A DNA stretch of 64,000 bases from DATCBF01 sp964401995 (GCA_964401995.1 CAYOAP010000011.1:48853-112852); one strand, 5' to 3'; positions 26,572 to 35,760 are shown, numbered from the stretch's first letter. The notes: generated from the letters alone by a model not told the origin. Numbers and translations: made by a program.

Positions 26572-26587
26572 TTGACTGGTCAGTCAA
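26572..26587. promoter_or_regulatory. Palindromic operator TTGACTGGTCAGTCAA (copy 2)
   Basis: Same 7-2-7 palindrome as at 17465, within a 25-bp identical block (26567-26591). It sits in the divergent promoter region of thiolase and 3-hydroxyacyl-CoA dehydrogenase. Read on the minus strand, the TTGACT could overlap a -35 element, so binding would block the thiolase promoter. Confidence 0.7.
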
Positions 26588-26649
26588 CCAGGACTGGCCC
26601 GGGGGTCGGGCGGCATCGAGCTTCTGCGGATTGATAGGAACCCGGGCAT

Positions 26650-27471
26650 ATGACTACGAACCAGGGGTACGAGAGTCCGGGGATCGCGGGGAGCGGGGCA
26701 ATTGCCACCGGTCTGGCTGCCGTCTCGACAACCACAGCCGACACGATCCTGCTGGCGCGGAGCGAGGCCTCGGCCTGGCGCGCCGAGGAGAAGATCGTCG
26801 CCGCCTGCGCCAAGATCGAGGGCGCTGAGCCGTCACGCCTGCGGGTCACGACCGACCCGGCCGACCTCGCCCACTGCGACGTCATCGTCGAGGCGATAGT
26901 CGAGGAGGTCGAGCCCAAGGGCGAGCTGCTCAAGACCGTCGCCGTCGCTGTCCCGGGCGCGGACCTCGCCACCACCACCTCGTCGCTCAGCATCGCCGCG
27001 ATCGCCGCCGCCAGCGGCACCGAGAGCCGGCTCTTCGGCCTCCACGTCTTCAACCCGGTGCCGCGGATGAAGCTGATCGAGGTCTGCTTCCCTGAGGGCG
27101 TTGGCGCCCGCGAGCAGGCGCTCGCCTGGTGCGCGGCCCTGGGCAAGACCGCGGTCGAGGTCCCCGACCAGGCCGGCTTCGTCGTCAACCGCCTGCTCTT
27201 CCCCTACCTCTTCGACGCCGTGCGGCTGCTCGAGCGCACCGGCATGGAGGCGGGAGAGGTCGACTCCTGCATGAAGCTCGGCGCCGGCCACCCGATGGGC
27301 CCGCTCGCCCTGCTCGACTTCGTCGGCCTAGACGTGGCCGAGGCGATCGGCGACGCCCTCTACGCCGACTCCAGCGAGGCCGCCCACAAGCCCCCGGGGC
27401 TGATCGTCGAGATGATCGGCGAGGGCAAGCTCGGCCGCAAGAGCGGCGCCGGGTTCTACGAGTACGACTGA
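26650..27471 (+). CDS. 3-hydroxyacyl-CoA (3-hydroxybutyryl-CoA) dehydrogenase
   Basis: A 273-residue NAD enzyme. A glycine-rich loop (GIAGSGAIATGLA) is followed by the central DVIVEAIVEEVEPKGELL, the catalytic His in GLHVFNPVPRMKLIEV, and the C-terminal domain with VPDQAGFVVNRLLFPYL and HPMGPLALLDFVGLD. The nucleotide loop is slightly degenerate compared with the usual GxGxMG. It is divergent from thiolase and converges (16-nt overlap) on a TetR gene. It likely serves the same pathway as the nearby acyl-CoA dehydrogenases. Confidence 0.92.
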   Translation: MTTNQGYESPGIAGSGAIATGLAAVSTTTADTILLARSEASAWRAEEKIVAACAKIEGAEPSRLRVTTDPADLAHCDVIVEAIVEEVEPKGELLKTVAVAVPGADLATTTSSLSIAAIAAASGTESRLFGLHVFNPVPRMKLIEVCFPEGVGAREQALAWCAALGKTAVEVPDQAGFVVNRLLFPYLFDAVRLLERTGMEAGEVDSCMKLGAGHPMGPLALLDFVGLDVAEAIGDALYADSSEAAHKPPGLIVEMIGEGKLGRKSGAGFYEYD

Positions 27472-28136
27472 GCCGTTCGCACCGCCTCGCTTGAGCCCAC
27501 GTAGGGCGCCAGGACCAGATAGACGAGCTGGGGCTCAAGGCCCGCCAGCGATTCGCCGCGCAGGAGCAGCCAGTTGATCACGGAGAAGACTCCTCCGACC
27601 AGGGCCATCTCGACTACGCCGGGAAGCCCCGGCACGTCCGGGCCAGGCGTCCCGCGCACGACGTAGAGCATTTCGGCGAGCCGCTCCTTGGCGGCGAGGC
27701 TCTGGCAGGTTGCGTTGCCCGTGGCCGTCACGTCAAGGCTGAGCAGGCGGGTCTCGTTGGGAAAGCTATCCGCGAATTCGATGGCGACGCCGATCGAGCC
27801 CGCGACCTTGTCCACCCAGGCCTTCTCCCCGGCACAGGCTTCATGGATACAGGCGACCAGGCGCTCGAAGATTTCTTTGTGGGCCGCCGCGAGGCACTCG
27901 CCGCGGTTGGCAAAGTGCTCGTAGAAGGTGCCGCGGGAGACACCTGCCCCGTTGATGATCCACTCGACGGTGGTGGCCGTGTAGCCGCGGACGGCCACCG
28001 AGTCGGCCAGGGCCACGATCAGCCGCTGCCGTTGGTTCTCGACAACCTCCGCGGGCGTGAGCCGGTGGCGGCCGCGCGGCAACGAAGGCCGGCCGAACTC
28101 CCCCCACTCCCCCTGACTGGATTTTTCCCCTTTCAA
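27456..28136 (-). CDS. TetR/AcrR-family regulator (TetR-4)
   Basis: A 226-residue regulator. The pre-helix motif LPRGRHRL is followed by the helix-turn-helix ATTVEWIINGAGVSRGTFYEHFANR at about 50-75, then a helical ligand domain ending in VYLVLAPYVGSSEA. The start appears to be a TTG overlapping the TGA of a small upstream frame (TTGA); an internal start is possible. The same P-x-GRH motif and the L-x-PY-x-G ending are found in three TetR proteins at 35.8-38 kb. It may control the fatty-acid genes or the exported-protein operon. Confidence 0.88.
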   Translation of the reverse strand: MKGEKSSQGEWGEFGRPSLPRGRHRLTPAEVVENQRQRLIVALADSVAVRGYTATTVEWIINGAGVSRGTFYEHFANRGECLAAAHKEIFERLVACIHEACAGEKAWVDKVAGSIGVAIEFADSFPNETRLLSLDVTATGNATCQSLAAKERLAEMLYVVRGTPGPDVPGLPGVVEMALVGGVFSVINWLLLRGESLAGLEPQLVYLVLAPYVGSSEAVRTAQSYS

Positions 28137-28309
28137 GCCCTAGCCTGCCCTTCTGGACACAAACGCCCCGGGCGCCAGTAAAAGGGATCGACGCCCGGGG
28201 TCGTCTGCTTGATCGTGATGCCGCCGCCGGGAAAGTTGGGGGCGACATCAATCTCGGCGTCTGCTGCCACGAGCGACGCCTCAAGCTCTTGACAGTTCCC
28301 TGCCCGCAA
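28133..28309 (-). CDS. Possible 58-residue leader protein coupled to TetR-4
   Basis: A TTG at 28307-28309 lies about 15 nt downstream of the -10 element of the promoter at 28324-28353. It opens a 58-codon frame (LRAGNCQELEASLVAAD..., PNFPGGGITIKQTTPGVD, FYWRPGRLCPEGQARA) whose TGA overlaps the TTG of TetR-4 by 4 nt. The composition looks protein-like (Trp, Tyr, Cys present), but no family is recognised. There is no clear ribosome site; translation may be leaderless or coupled. Confidence 0.35.
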   Translation of the reverse strand: MRAGNCQELEASLVAADAEIDVAPNFPGGGITIKQTTPGVDPFYWRPGRLCPEGQARA

Positions 28310-28323
28310 TGCGGACCGGAGGA

Positions 28324-28353
28324 AGAATAAACAGTGCGCGACTTAAATGTCAA
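28324..28353 (-). promoter_or_regulatory. Promoter upstream of TetR-4 (shared element, copy 1)
   Basis: TTGACA (28348-28353 on the minus strand), 18-nt spacer, TATTCT (28324-28329). The sequence around the -35 (GGTAC..., ACTTGACATTTAAG, CGCGC) is almost the same as in the promoter at 35731-35760. The leader also carries a CCCCGGGCG/CGCCCGGGG inverted repeat at 28166-28200. Confidence 0.65.
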
Positions 28354-28400
28354 GTTGCGTACCTAAGTAAGCATCTCGTGTTTAAGCGAATGCGGGAACG

Positions 28401-28434
28401 GCAAAACGACCCGAGCAGTGCCGGGTCGTTTTGC
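28401..28434 (-). terminator. Rho-independent terminator of the exported-protein operon
   Basis: GCAAAACGACCCG and CGGGTCGTTTTGC form a perfect 13-bp stem with an 8-nt loop, about 40 nt after the stop of the 929-residue exported protein. The lower stem supplies a TTTT on the minus strand. Confidence 0.75.
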
Positions 28435-28474
28435 TCCCCAATTTTCCCCTGCTACTGAAGCGCTGCGCCGCTGC

Positions 28475-31264
28475 TCAGCGCTTGAGGCGGGGGTGCTTCT
28501 TCGCCTTGCCCTGCTTCCCGCACTGCGCCTTGAGCACCGGGAACTGATTGGCGTGCCTGCCGTTCTGGCCTTCGAACCTCACCGTCGCCCGGTGGGGCGC
28601 GCGACAGAGGTCCCTGCTGTTGACCAGCAGGCTTTTGCTGCCGCCTTTCATGATCAGTTCGAACTTGCTCACCGGGGCGTCGGGGACCGCTTCGAAGGTG
28701 CTGCGGATCCCCCCTTTGACCGAGTCGATCCGGCCTTCGAGGTCGACGTCGACCTGCCCGTGCAGAGCCGCCACCAGATCCGGCAGGCGGTGGCTGCTGG
28801 ACTTGAGGTAGACCGGCCCTTCCAGCGGCTGGTCGAGCAGAGGAGAGAACGCCTTTGCGTAACCGTAGATCGAGCCTTCCGGGCACCCGTCCGCCGCGAA
28901 CTGCGGCCTCGTGCAGACCGTGTTGATGTGGTTCTGGGCGAGGAACTCCGAGTGCGGCAAGGCCACCGAGACGTTGCCGATGTTGGCATCGCCGGCGCGA
29001 GCGGTGACGGTGGCCTGCAGCGACGGGTAGTCGTTTCGCTTGGTGCCCCCCACCAGCTTCAGGCCGATTTTCGGCTCGAAGCCGAGGGCGGCACAGCCGG
29101 ACACCTGGTAGGGCGAGGAACGATGAGCGGTCAGGCCCGCCGCCGCGCTGATGCCGACACCGGCGGCATCGACGGTGAGGGGCCCACCAATCTGGGCGCC
29201 CTTGATCTCGGCGCCGACCGTGGAGGGGTTGCAGTTGGTCGGATTCTGGACGAACCCTGGGCGGTCGATCTCGACATGGACCTTCTGGTATTCGATCCGG
29301 ATGCCCTGGAGGATCTGGGGCAGCGGATCCGAGCTGACCGTGACCTGCGTGGTCTGGGGATCGATCGCGATCCCCGACCGCACGGCAACCGTGCCGAGGT
29401 CGAAAGGCCCGGCCTGGGCGGGGACTTTGACGACCAGCGAGTAGGGGTCGCCCTTATATGGACCGGCGAGGTAGACCGCAGTCGGCTCCTTGCCGGCCTG
29501 CGGGACCCAGAGCGAGGAGCCGCCGGCACCCACAGCCACGGTCGTGGACCCGATCCGTGAGCCCGACGGGCAGGCGCCAGTGGCGGCAGCCGCGTCGGCA
29601 CAGAGGGGCACGCCGGCCAGTTTCGCGAGCTGGCCGTGGGGCAGGGACACGTCGATCTGAGACAGGTTCTGCTGCCCGCTTTCGCGACCGACGTTCATCG
29701 CGAAGGTGGACGGGGCACCTGCCGTCGCTCCGGTCACCCCAGCGTCGAAGGAGGGCGTGAACTGGGTTGCCCGATCGCAACCCTGGTTGATCGCGAACGA
29801 CGATTTGACGATCACCGGCGAATCGTTTGACCAAGGCGTCAGTTCGGCCCGGGCCGCCTCGGTGCCACAGGTCGGCGGCATCGCCAGCACCCCGCGCGAC
29901 CCTCCCTTGAGGTGCAGATGGAAGGAGGAGAACGGCAGCTGCGGGGTTTCTTCGAAGGTGGTGCTGATCTGCCCGGTGGCGGGATCAAGCGTGACCTTGC
30001 CGGCCAGCTTGACCGTGATGCCATGGCCCTGAAGCACCACGTACATCGCCAGCAGCGAATTGAACGGATTGTCATTCTGCTTCGCGAGGTAGACGGTTCC
30101 CTGCAGCGGATCGGCCAGCAACGGCGTCTCGACTTCCGCCGTGCCGATTTTTGAGGCGTCGGGACAGGCGGGGTCTTCGTTGTCGAAGTGGATCGGGCTC
30201 GTGCTGGTCAGGCCGATCTCCTGCGGTGAGCAGGAGGCGAGCCCGTCGGCGGCTCCCGAGTTGACCGAGATGCCCTCGGGCAGCGTCACATGCGCCGTGC
30301 GCAGGTCGGAGGTGGCGATTCCGTTGGGGTTTTCGCTCTGAGGCACGTTGAGCGTGAAGTCGAGCCCGCTGGCTCCGCCAGCGACCTGACTGGTCGGCTG
30401 GGCGTCGATCGAGGGCGTGAACGGCACCGCCGAGCAGCCGGTCGGCGTCGGTTCGGTCGATTCGGCTTTGTAGTGCTGATCGAGGTTTTCGTAGTAGGTG
30501 AGGTCCAGCTTTATAGGCTTCGGCCCGTCGCACACGGTCGGATTGCGCATGAACGATTTCTGCTGCGCAAGCGGCAGGGCGGGGACGAAGGGAATCGGCC
30601 CGATCAGGCAGTTCGAAGCGCTGCCTTCTGGGATGATGCAGCCGCCGCCGCGATCATGGGCCGCCGGATCGCCCCAGATCGTCACCTTGACAAAGCTGAT
30701 CGGCGACTCGGTGGGGATCTCCGGCGTCAGGGCCTCGAGCCCGAAATCGGAGGTCGTGCGCGGATTGATGTTGATCGGAACCAGCGGAGCGCCATTGACG
30801 GCGATCGCGACCGTTCCCGGCGCGCCAGGGGGCGGGACGATGTTGTACAGATAGCCATGAAGCGGCAGTCCCGGCGCGGACAACGAGTGGATGGCTTCGA
30901 CGCTGCCGACGATCGACGTCGCCGGACAGTTGAGCATTGCCTGCTGTCCGGTAATTGCCGCCGCTTCCTGAGTACAGGTGGGATAGGAGGCGGGCGTCCC
31001 GATGACTCCAGGAGGAAGGTTCAGGTCAATGGACTGGGGAATGCCGTCCGGTTTCGGACTGGTGGGGCTGAGGGTCTTGAGGCTGAGGGTGGTGGTGACG
31101 TCGGCGTGGGCCCCAGCCTGGTTGGTGGTGGATGAGGTCGAGAAAAGTTCGATTTTCGGTTCGGCCTGAGCGATCGAGGCGCCCAGCGCCATCGTCGTGA
31201 GGATGACGAGCGTCGCGACAATGGCAGCGCCCTTCCTGGCAAAGGTGAGGTCGAGTGCAGTCAT
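28475..31264 (-). CDS. Large exported protein with four diverged repeat modules
   Basis: A 929-residue protein. The signal peptide (KGAAIVATLVILTTMALG, cleavage near IAQA) is followed by four diverged modules of about 180-220 residues. Each has a CP-x-x-S-x-IGs strand, a PL-x-G-x-VYL segment, a beta stretch, and an ending with (S/T)TFE-x-(T/V)P and KGGS, then Cys. The C-terminus is very basic (CGKQGKAKKHPRLKR). No catalytic motif is visible; a surface or wall role is likely. The ATG at 31264 has AAAGGA upstream. A GTG at 31315 overlapping the previous stop as GTGA is an alternative that would lengthen the signal region. Confidence 0.75.
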   Translation of the reverse strand: MTALDLTFARKGAAIVATLVILTTMALGASIAQAEPKIELFSTSSTTNQAGAHADVTTTLSLKTLSPTSPKPDGIPQSIDLNLPPGVIGTPASYPTCTQEAAAITGQQAMLNCPATSIVGSVEAIHSLSAPGLPLHGYLYNIVPPPGAPGTVAIAVNGAPLVPININPRTTSDFGLEALTPEIPTESPISFVKVTIWGDPAAHDRGGGCIIPEGSASNCLIGPIPFVPALPLAQQKSFMRNPTVCDGPKPIKLDLTYYENLDQHYKAESTEPTPTGCSAVPFTPSIDAQPTSQVAGGASGLDFTLNVPQSENPNGIATSDLRTAHVTLPEGISVNSGAADGLASCSPQEIGLTSTSPIHFDNEDPACPDASKIGTAEVETPLLADPLQGTVYLAKQNDNPFNSLLAMYVVLQGHGITVKLAGKVTLDPATGQISTTFEETPQLPFSSFHLHLKGGSRGVLAMPPTCGTEAARAELTPWSNDSPVIVKSSFAINQGCDRATQFTPSFDAGVTGATAGAPSTFAMNVGRESGQQNLSQIDVSLPHGQLAKLAGVPLCADAAAATGACPSGSRIGSTTVAVGAGGSSLWVPQAGKEPTAVYLAGPYKGDPYSLVVKVPAQAGPFDLGTVAVRSGIAIDPQTTQVTVSSDPLPQILQGIRIEYQKVHVEIDRPGFVQNPTNCNPSTVGAEIKGAQIGGPLTVDAAGVGISAAAGLTAHRSSPYQVSGCAALGFEPKIGLKLVGGTKRNDYPSLQATVTARAGDANIGNVSVALPHSEFLAQNHINTVCTRPQFAADGCPEGSIYGYAKAFSPLLDQPLEGPVYLKSSSHRLPDLVAALHGQVDVDLEGRIDSVKGGIRSTFEAVPDAPVSKFELIMKGGSKSLLVNSRDLCRAPHRATVRFEGQNGRHANQFPVLKAQCGKQGKAKKHPRLKR

Positions 31265-31311
31265 GCGATCCTTTCGGTCGGAGGTAGGTCCGGTGGTGGC
31301 TGGGTGCGCGT

Positions 31312-34300
31312 TCACGACCCACCTCCATGGCCGCCGGCCGACGGTCGCTTCAGAATCAGGCTCCTCCGGATCGGAGCGGGCGCCTCCGAGTAGACGATCC
31401 TCAACGAGATTTTCAGCTGAGCGCCCGCCTCAAGCGCTTTGCGCCCAGCTGCGGTAAGAGCGACCGGGACCTTGACCGCCCCCGGCAAGGAGGCCTCCTT
31501 TTCCCCGGCCAGAACGGTTCCGGGCTGGCCGTCCACCCTGGCACGCCCACTCACCTTGACCAGGCCCGACCGGTTCACCGTCACCGAGACCGCGACCGTC
31601 CGCCCCTTCGCGAGCGCGACACGCTGCTTATGGGTGAGCGACTTGACGCTGAAGGCGCCGCTCGGCTCATCCACTTCGTTGCCGACACCGGACGACCTGA
31701 GGCTCTGCCCCGAGGTCAGGGATGGCGGGCTGGCCGACGGAGGCTGGCAGGTTTCCGCCAGCGGGTCGCATGGCGGTGCGGCCGACTCGAGCGGCGGAAG
31801 AATCGACCCTACGCGTGCGTCATAGACGTCAATGTGGCCTTCGTCGGTGTCGCGGGAGGGATCCAGCGTTTCCTTCGTCGAGAAGAAGACATCGTTGCCG
31901 GACACGCTGTTGTCGATGAAATTGGCGTCCGCCTGCGCCCCGCCCGGTGGCGTGACCAGCGAGACATCGCCCGTCGCCGTGTCGATCGAGTAGATGTCTG
32001 CCCGACCGCCATCCGTGTCTTCGGACGAGAGAGAGTCCACCATCTGAGAAAACAGGCGAGAGCCGTCGGGCGTGATGCCCCGGCACAGCGGGATCGAACC
32101 CGAGATCGTTCCAGCTCCGCTCCCTCTCTCACAACCCAGACTCGGTTCGTTGGCGGTGTTGTCGTCGGCCAGGAGGCCCTGCCGAATCCGGCGCACCCCC
32201 TGACCCTGGCGCCAGACGAAGAGGTCACGGGCACCGTCGGCGTCCACCCCACCCCGACCCGCTGGCAGAGAGTAGTTGGTGGCGAGCAGGAACGCGATGG
32301 TCTTTCCATCGGTACTCATGTCGGGCCACATGCGAGCGCCGCTCGTGTTGGTCAAGCTGCCGGCGGCGGTTCCGGCGTCGGTGCCGTTCGTCGCCGAGGT
32401 GACTCCAGCTCCGGCTGGAGCCAGATAGGTCGTCGTCCCGGCCGTCAGATCGCGCACATAGAGGCTCTGCTGACCGTCGGTGTCGTTGGGGTTGAGAACG
32501 TCGCCGCTGACAAAGACGACGTGGCTGCCGTCGTCGGAGACGTTGGAGAACTTCGCGGCGCTCGGGCTGGTGCCCGCGTTGCTGGCATTGTCGTTGCACA
32601 CACCTGGGCTGGAGGCACAACTCGGGTCGCTGACCGTGACGCGGCTCAGCTCCTGGCCCGGGACCGCGTTCTCGTCGTAGACGTAGATGTCGCTGACCGT
32701 GTCGAGGTCGCCGGTCGAGACGCCGTCGCCCACCATCTTCTGCGCGGTGCTGAAGAACACCTTGCTCCCGTTCGCGGAAGCTCCCTCGAACAGCTTGTTC
32801 GCGGCCGTCTGCGGGGTGCCGGTGAAGGCGGTTTTCGAGGCCCAGACCACCTGGTCGCCGGCCGGGGTCATGCGGACCTGGTAGACGTCGATGGTGGCGT
32901 CGGTATCGCCGCTGACCATCTGCGCGCTTCCCGGCGCTCCGAACGTCACCGCGGTGCCGTCGCTGGAGATTGCGTTCGACCGGCTGAGCGGGGACGGGGC
33001 CGGGGTCGCCGGAACCCCGAAGGCGGATCCGTTGGGAAGTTTCGTGACCAGGGTCGGCGCGCCGCCCGCCGAGGTAACTCGATAGATCGCTTCACCGCCT
33101 GGACTTGAGATTCCCGGCACCAATATTGCCTTGGTCGCGAAATACGTGATCGAGCCGTCGGGCGCGCTCCCCAGATATTCGTTTTCGGAGGTGTCCGTGC
33201 GGATTTTGGGCCCGGCGAGATCGAACGCTCCCGATAGATAATCAACAGTGTCGTCTGCCGGATCGACACTGTAGAGACCACCGCGCGTCGAAGACAGATC
33301 GGGCTGCTGGTCGAGCGGCGTGTTGGTGACTGGATCCAACGGGCTAATCGCCGTCCGGTCGCGCTGACACTGGAAGCTCAGCACCGGGTTACCTTCTGCC
33401 GGAAGGTCGAAGAGGTACACGCCCCTGGCGGAGATCTTGGCGCAGTCGGTGCGATCGGCAAGCGGCGTCTTCTCTTCCCAGCCGTGGCTGGTTCGGGTCG
33501 CGATCAGCGGGTCCGCTCCCCCGCCGTCCCTCACCATGCCGGGAAGGGTCGAGTTGGGTCCGCCGAGGCTCAGGGCGATCCGGCTGCCGTCCGGGGCGGA
33601 CTGTTCGAGTCTGCGGGCGACTGAGTGGGGAGCGGTGCTGGGACCGGTGCTGCCCCATACGCCACCATCAATAAAATCGTAGTTAAGACCATCCGCCGGG
33701 CTGACCAGCTCGTAGCCGCTGATCCCAGGCGGCGGAGGCGTCGCGGTAGTAGTGAACGACTGGTCCACGCTGGCCGGTTCGCCGGTGGTGTTCTTCGCCA
33801 CCAGGCGGAAGTGGTAGGTCGAGGCCGGTCCCAGGCCGGTGATCGTCTGACTGACGACGGTGCTGCCCGCACTTGCCGAGATCGTGCCGTCGGGAATCGG
33901 CGTCGAGGTGCCGTAGCTCGCCGTCGGACCGTATTCGAAGCGGTAGGTGGTGTTCTGGTTCTGGGGGTTGATCCTGGCGACCAGCTTCGCGGTGGTTTCG
34001 CCGACGTGCTCGGCCGCGACCCCGGAGAGGCCGGGAGCCGCCGCTTCGGTCGTGAACGTGGTTTCGCCCGACGTGGCGACGCCACCCCCGAACGCCTTGA
34101 TCGCGGCCAGGCGCACGTGGTAGAGCGTCGACGCCTGTAGGCCGGTCACGGCCTGGGTCACGGGGACTTCGACCGCACCGCTGCCGGCGGCGGCGTCGGC
34201 GAGCGGCGCTTTCGTCCAGGTGGTGCCGTTGATCGAGTATTCGAAGTGGTACCCGGTCGACATCCCGGTCGGGTTGACGCCCCCGTTCAGCGTCGCCGTC

Positions 34301-35604
34301 GAAGCCGTGACCGCGCTCGCCGCGGCGATCGTCGCCGTCGGCGCCGGCACCGCGTTGTTGGTCAGGGCCAGCACCTGGCTGGCGCCGGTGGTGGTCGAGA
34401 GGTAGATCGGGCTGCCGCCGGACTTGACGGCAAGGCCGTTGACGACGGCGATCCCGGCCCCGGAGGCATGGGTTTCGACCAGCGTCGCGGAGTTGTCGAA
34501 CTCCAGCACCCGCCGCTCCGCCGGCGTTTCGTTCGTCTTGACCACGTAGACGTGTTCGTTGCTGGGATCAACGGCGACGTCGGTCGGGGTGGCGGTTTCC
34601 GTGCCCGCTATCTGACCGGGCGCGTAGACCGAGGGCGAGGTGGCGGAGGGGTTGAACTTCTGCACGCGGAAGTTGCTCGCCGACTCGACGGTGTAGATCG
34701 ATCCACCGCCGTCGACTGCGACCCGGGTGGGACCGCCGTTGCCGAATTCGCCCCCGAACTGCCCCGCTGCCGACCCGGTGGCGCCGATCTTGCAGGTGTC
34801 GGCTGCCGGGCAGATCTCATAGCCGGTGCCGGGCGTGGTGGCGTCGACGTCGAAGCCGAAGGTGCTGACGAAGGCGCCGGCACTGCTGAATTTCTGGATG
34901 CGCAGGTTGGTGGTGTCGGCGACGTAGACGTTGCCGCTGACCGGGTCGACGGCCGGGTAGCCGACGGCGGCGGCGAACTGGCCGCCGCCAGCACCGGCCG
35001 CGACTGCCGTTTTGCAGTTGGCGGCGACGGCGCAGGTCTCGAAGGTCGTTACCCCGCCGGTGGTCACGTCCCAGCCCGCGGCCCAGGTGAATTCGCCGCT
35101 GGCGGTGTACTTCTGAATCCTGCGGTTGCCCTGGTCGGTGACGTAGACGGCGCCGGTCGACTGGTCGATGGCGATGCCCTGGGGGGCGTTGAGGTCGCCG
35201 CCGTTGGCCGTCGTCGCGGTTGTGATGCCCGCCTTGCAGGTATCCAGTGAGGCGGCCGTGCAGACCTCGAAGCCGGTGCCGACCGTGGTCGAGTCGACGT
35301 CCTGGCCCCAGGCGGCGATGAACGCCCCCGCCGAGCTGAACCGCTCGATCCGGTTGTTGCCGGAGTCGACGACATAGATGTCGCCGCTGGCCTGGTTGAC
35401 GGCGACGCCACGCGGGGTCGTCAGCTGACCGCCGGCGGTACCGGTGGTTCCGATCGCTCCGGTCACCGTCTTGGGCGCGGCGCTTGCGACGGCCGTGAGC
35501 AGGCAGAAGCAGACGCCCAACGCAACCAGAAGTGCCGCGGGCCGACGGCTGTCGCCGATGCCAAAAATCGATCCCGCGGACGGTGCCTTCGCGTGGCGTC
35601 TCAC
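31312..35604 (-). CDS. Giant exported protein: NHL repeats, Fn3-like domains, WD40-like propeller
   Basis: A 1430-residue protein. A signal peptide (about 20-43) is followed by five NHL-type repeats (GVAVNQASGDIYVVDSGNNR, GIAIDQSTGAVYVTDQGNRR, AVDPVSGNVYVADTTNLR and weaker ones) to about residue 400. Next come two fibronectin-III-like domains (each ending in TFTT, with YHVRLAA and YHFRLVA), then a long PD40-like region with many SSDG/SPDG and Asp-rich loops to about 1280, and a C-terminal beta domain with LTAAGRKALEAG. The GTG start has AGGAGAG 9 nt before it. It is followed by, and slightly overlaps, the other exported gene. Role probably adhesion or polymer binding at the surface; this is inference. 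Confidence 0.82.
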   Translation of the reverse strand: MRRHAKAPSAGSIFGIGDSRRPAALLVALGVCFCLLTAVASAAPKTVTGAIGTTGTAGGQLTTPRGVAVNQASGDIYVVDSGNNRIERFSSAGAFIAAWGQDVDSTTVGTGFEVCTAASLDTCKAGITTATTANGGDLNAPQGIAIDQSTGAVYVTDQGNRRIQKYTASGEFTWAAGWDVTTGGVTTFETCAVAANCKTAVAAGAGGGQFAAAVGYPAVDPVSGNVYVADTTNLRIQKFSSAGAFVSTFGFDVDATTPGTGYEICPAADTCKIGATGSAAGQFGGEFGNGGPTRVAVDGGGSIYTVESASNFRVQKFNPSATSPSVYAPGQIAGTETATPTDVAVDPSNEHVYVVKTNETPAERRVLEFDNSATLVETHASGAGIAVVNGLAVKSGGSPIYLSTTTGASQVLALTNNAVPAPTATIAAASAVTASTATLNGGVNPTGMSTGYHFEYSINGTTWTKAPLADAAAGSGAVEVPVTQAVTGLQASTLYHVRLAAIKAFGGGVATSGETTFTTEAAAPGLSGVAAEHVGETTAKLVARINPQNQNTTYRFEYGPTASYGTSTPIPDGTISASAGSTVVSQTITGLGPASTYHFRLVAKNTTGEPASVDQSFTTTATPPPPGISGYELVSPADGLNYDFIDGGVWGSTGPSTAPHSVARRLEQSAPDGSRIALSLGGPNSTLPGMVRDGGGADPLIATRTSHGWEEKTPLADRTDCAKISARGVYLFDLPAEGNPVLSFQCQRDRTAISPLDPVTNTPLDQQPDLSSTRGGLYSVDPADDTVDYLSGAFDLAGPKIRTDTSENEYLGSAPDGSITYFATKAILVPGISSPGGEAIYRVTSAGGAPTLVTKLPNGSAFGVPATPAPSPLSRSNAISSDGTAVTFGAPGSAQMVSGDTDATIDVYQVRMTPAGDQVVWASKTAFTGTPQTAANKLFEGASANGSKVFFSTAQKMVGDGVSTGDLDTVSDIYVYDENAVPGQELSRVTVSDPSCASSPGVCNDNASNAGTSPSAAKFSNVSDDGSHVVFVSGDVLNPNDTDGQQSLYVRDLTAGTTTYLAPAGAGVTSATNGTDAGTAAGSLTNTSGARMWPDMSTDGKTIAFLLATNYSLPAGRGGVDADGARDLFVWRQGQGVRRIRQGLLADDNTANEPSLGCERGSGAGTISGSIPLCRGITPDGSRLFSQMVDSLSSEDTDGGRADIYSIDTATGDVSLVTPPGGAQADANFIDNSVSGNDVFFSTKETLDPSRDTDEGHIDVYDARVGSILPPLESAAPPCDPLAETCQPPSASPPSLTSGQSLRSSGVGNEVDEPSGAFSVKSLTHKQRVALAKGRTVAVSVTVNRSGLVKVSGRARVDGQPGTVLAGEKEASLPGAVKVPVALTAAGRKALEAGAQLKISLRIVYSEAPAPIRRSLILKRPSAGGHGGGS

Positions 35605-35730
35605 TTGATATCTCTCCTGTCTCAGTGACCCTGGCCCTTAGTGCGCCGCCTGTGCGGTGCGCTCCCCTGGCCTGCCAGGTCCGTGTGTTCTTTTCCCATT
35701 CGCACTCGTTCCCAAATCGAGCGCGAGAGA

Positions 35731-35760
35731 AGGATAAACACAGCGCGTCTTAAATGTCAA
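35731..35760 (-). promoter_or_regulatory. Promoter of the exported-protein operon (shared element, copy 2)
   Basis: TTGACA (35755-35760 on the minus strand), 18-nt spacer, TATCCT (35731-35736), about 125 nt before the GTG of the giant protein. The flanks match the promoter before TetR-4. The leader contains CCTGGC-AG-GCCAGG. Confidence 0.7.
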
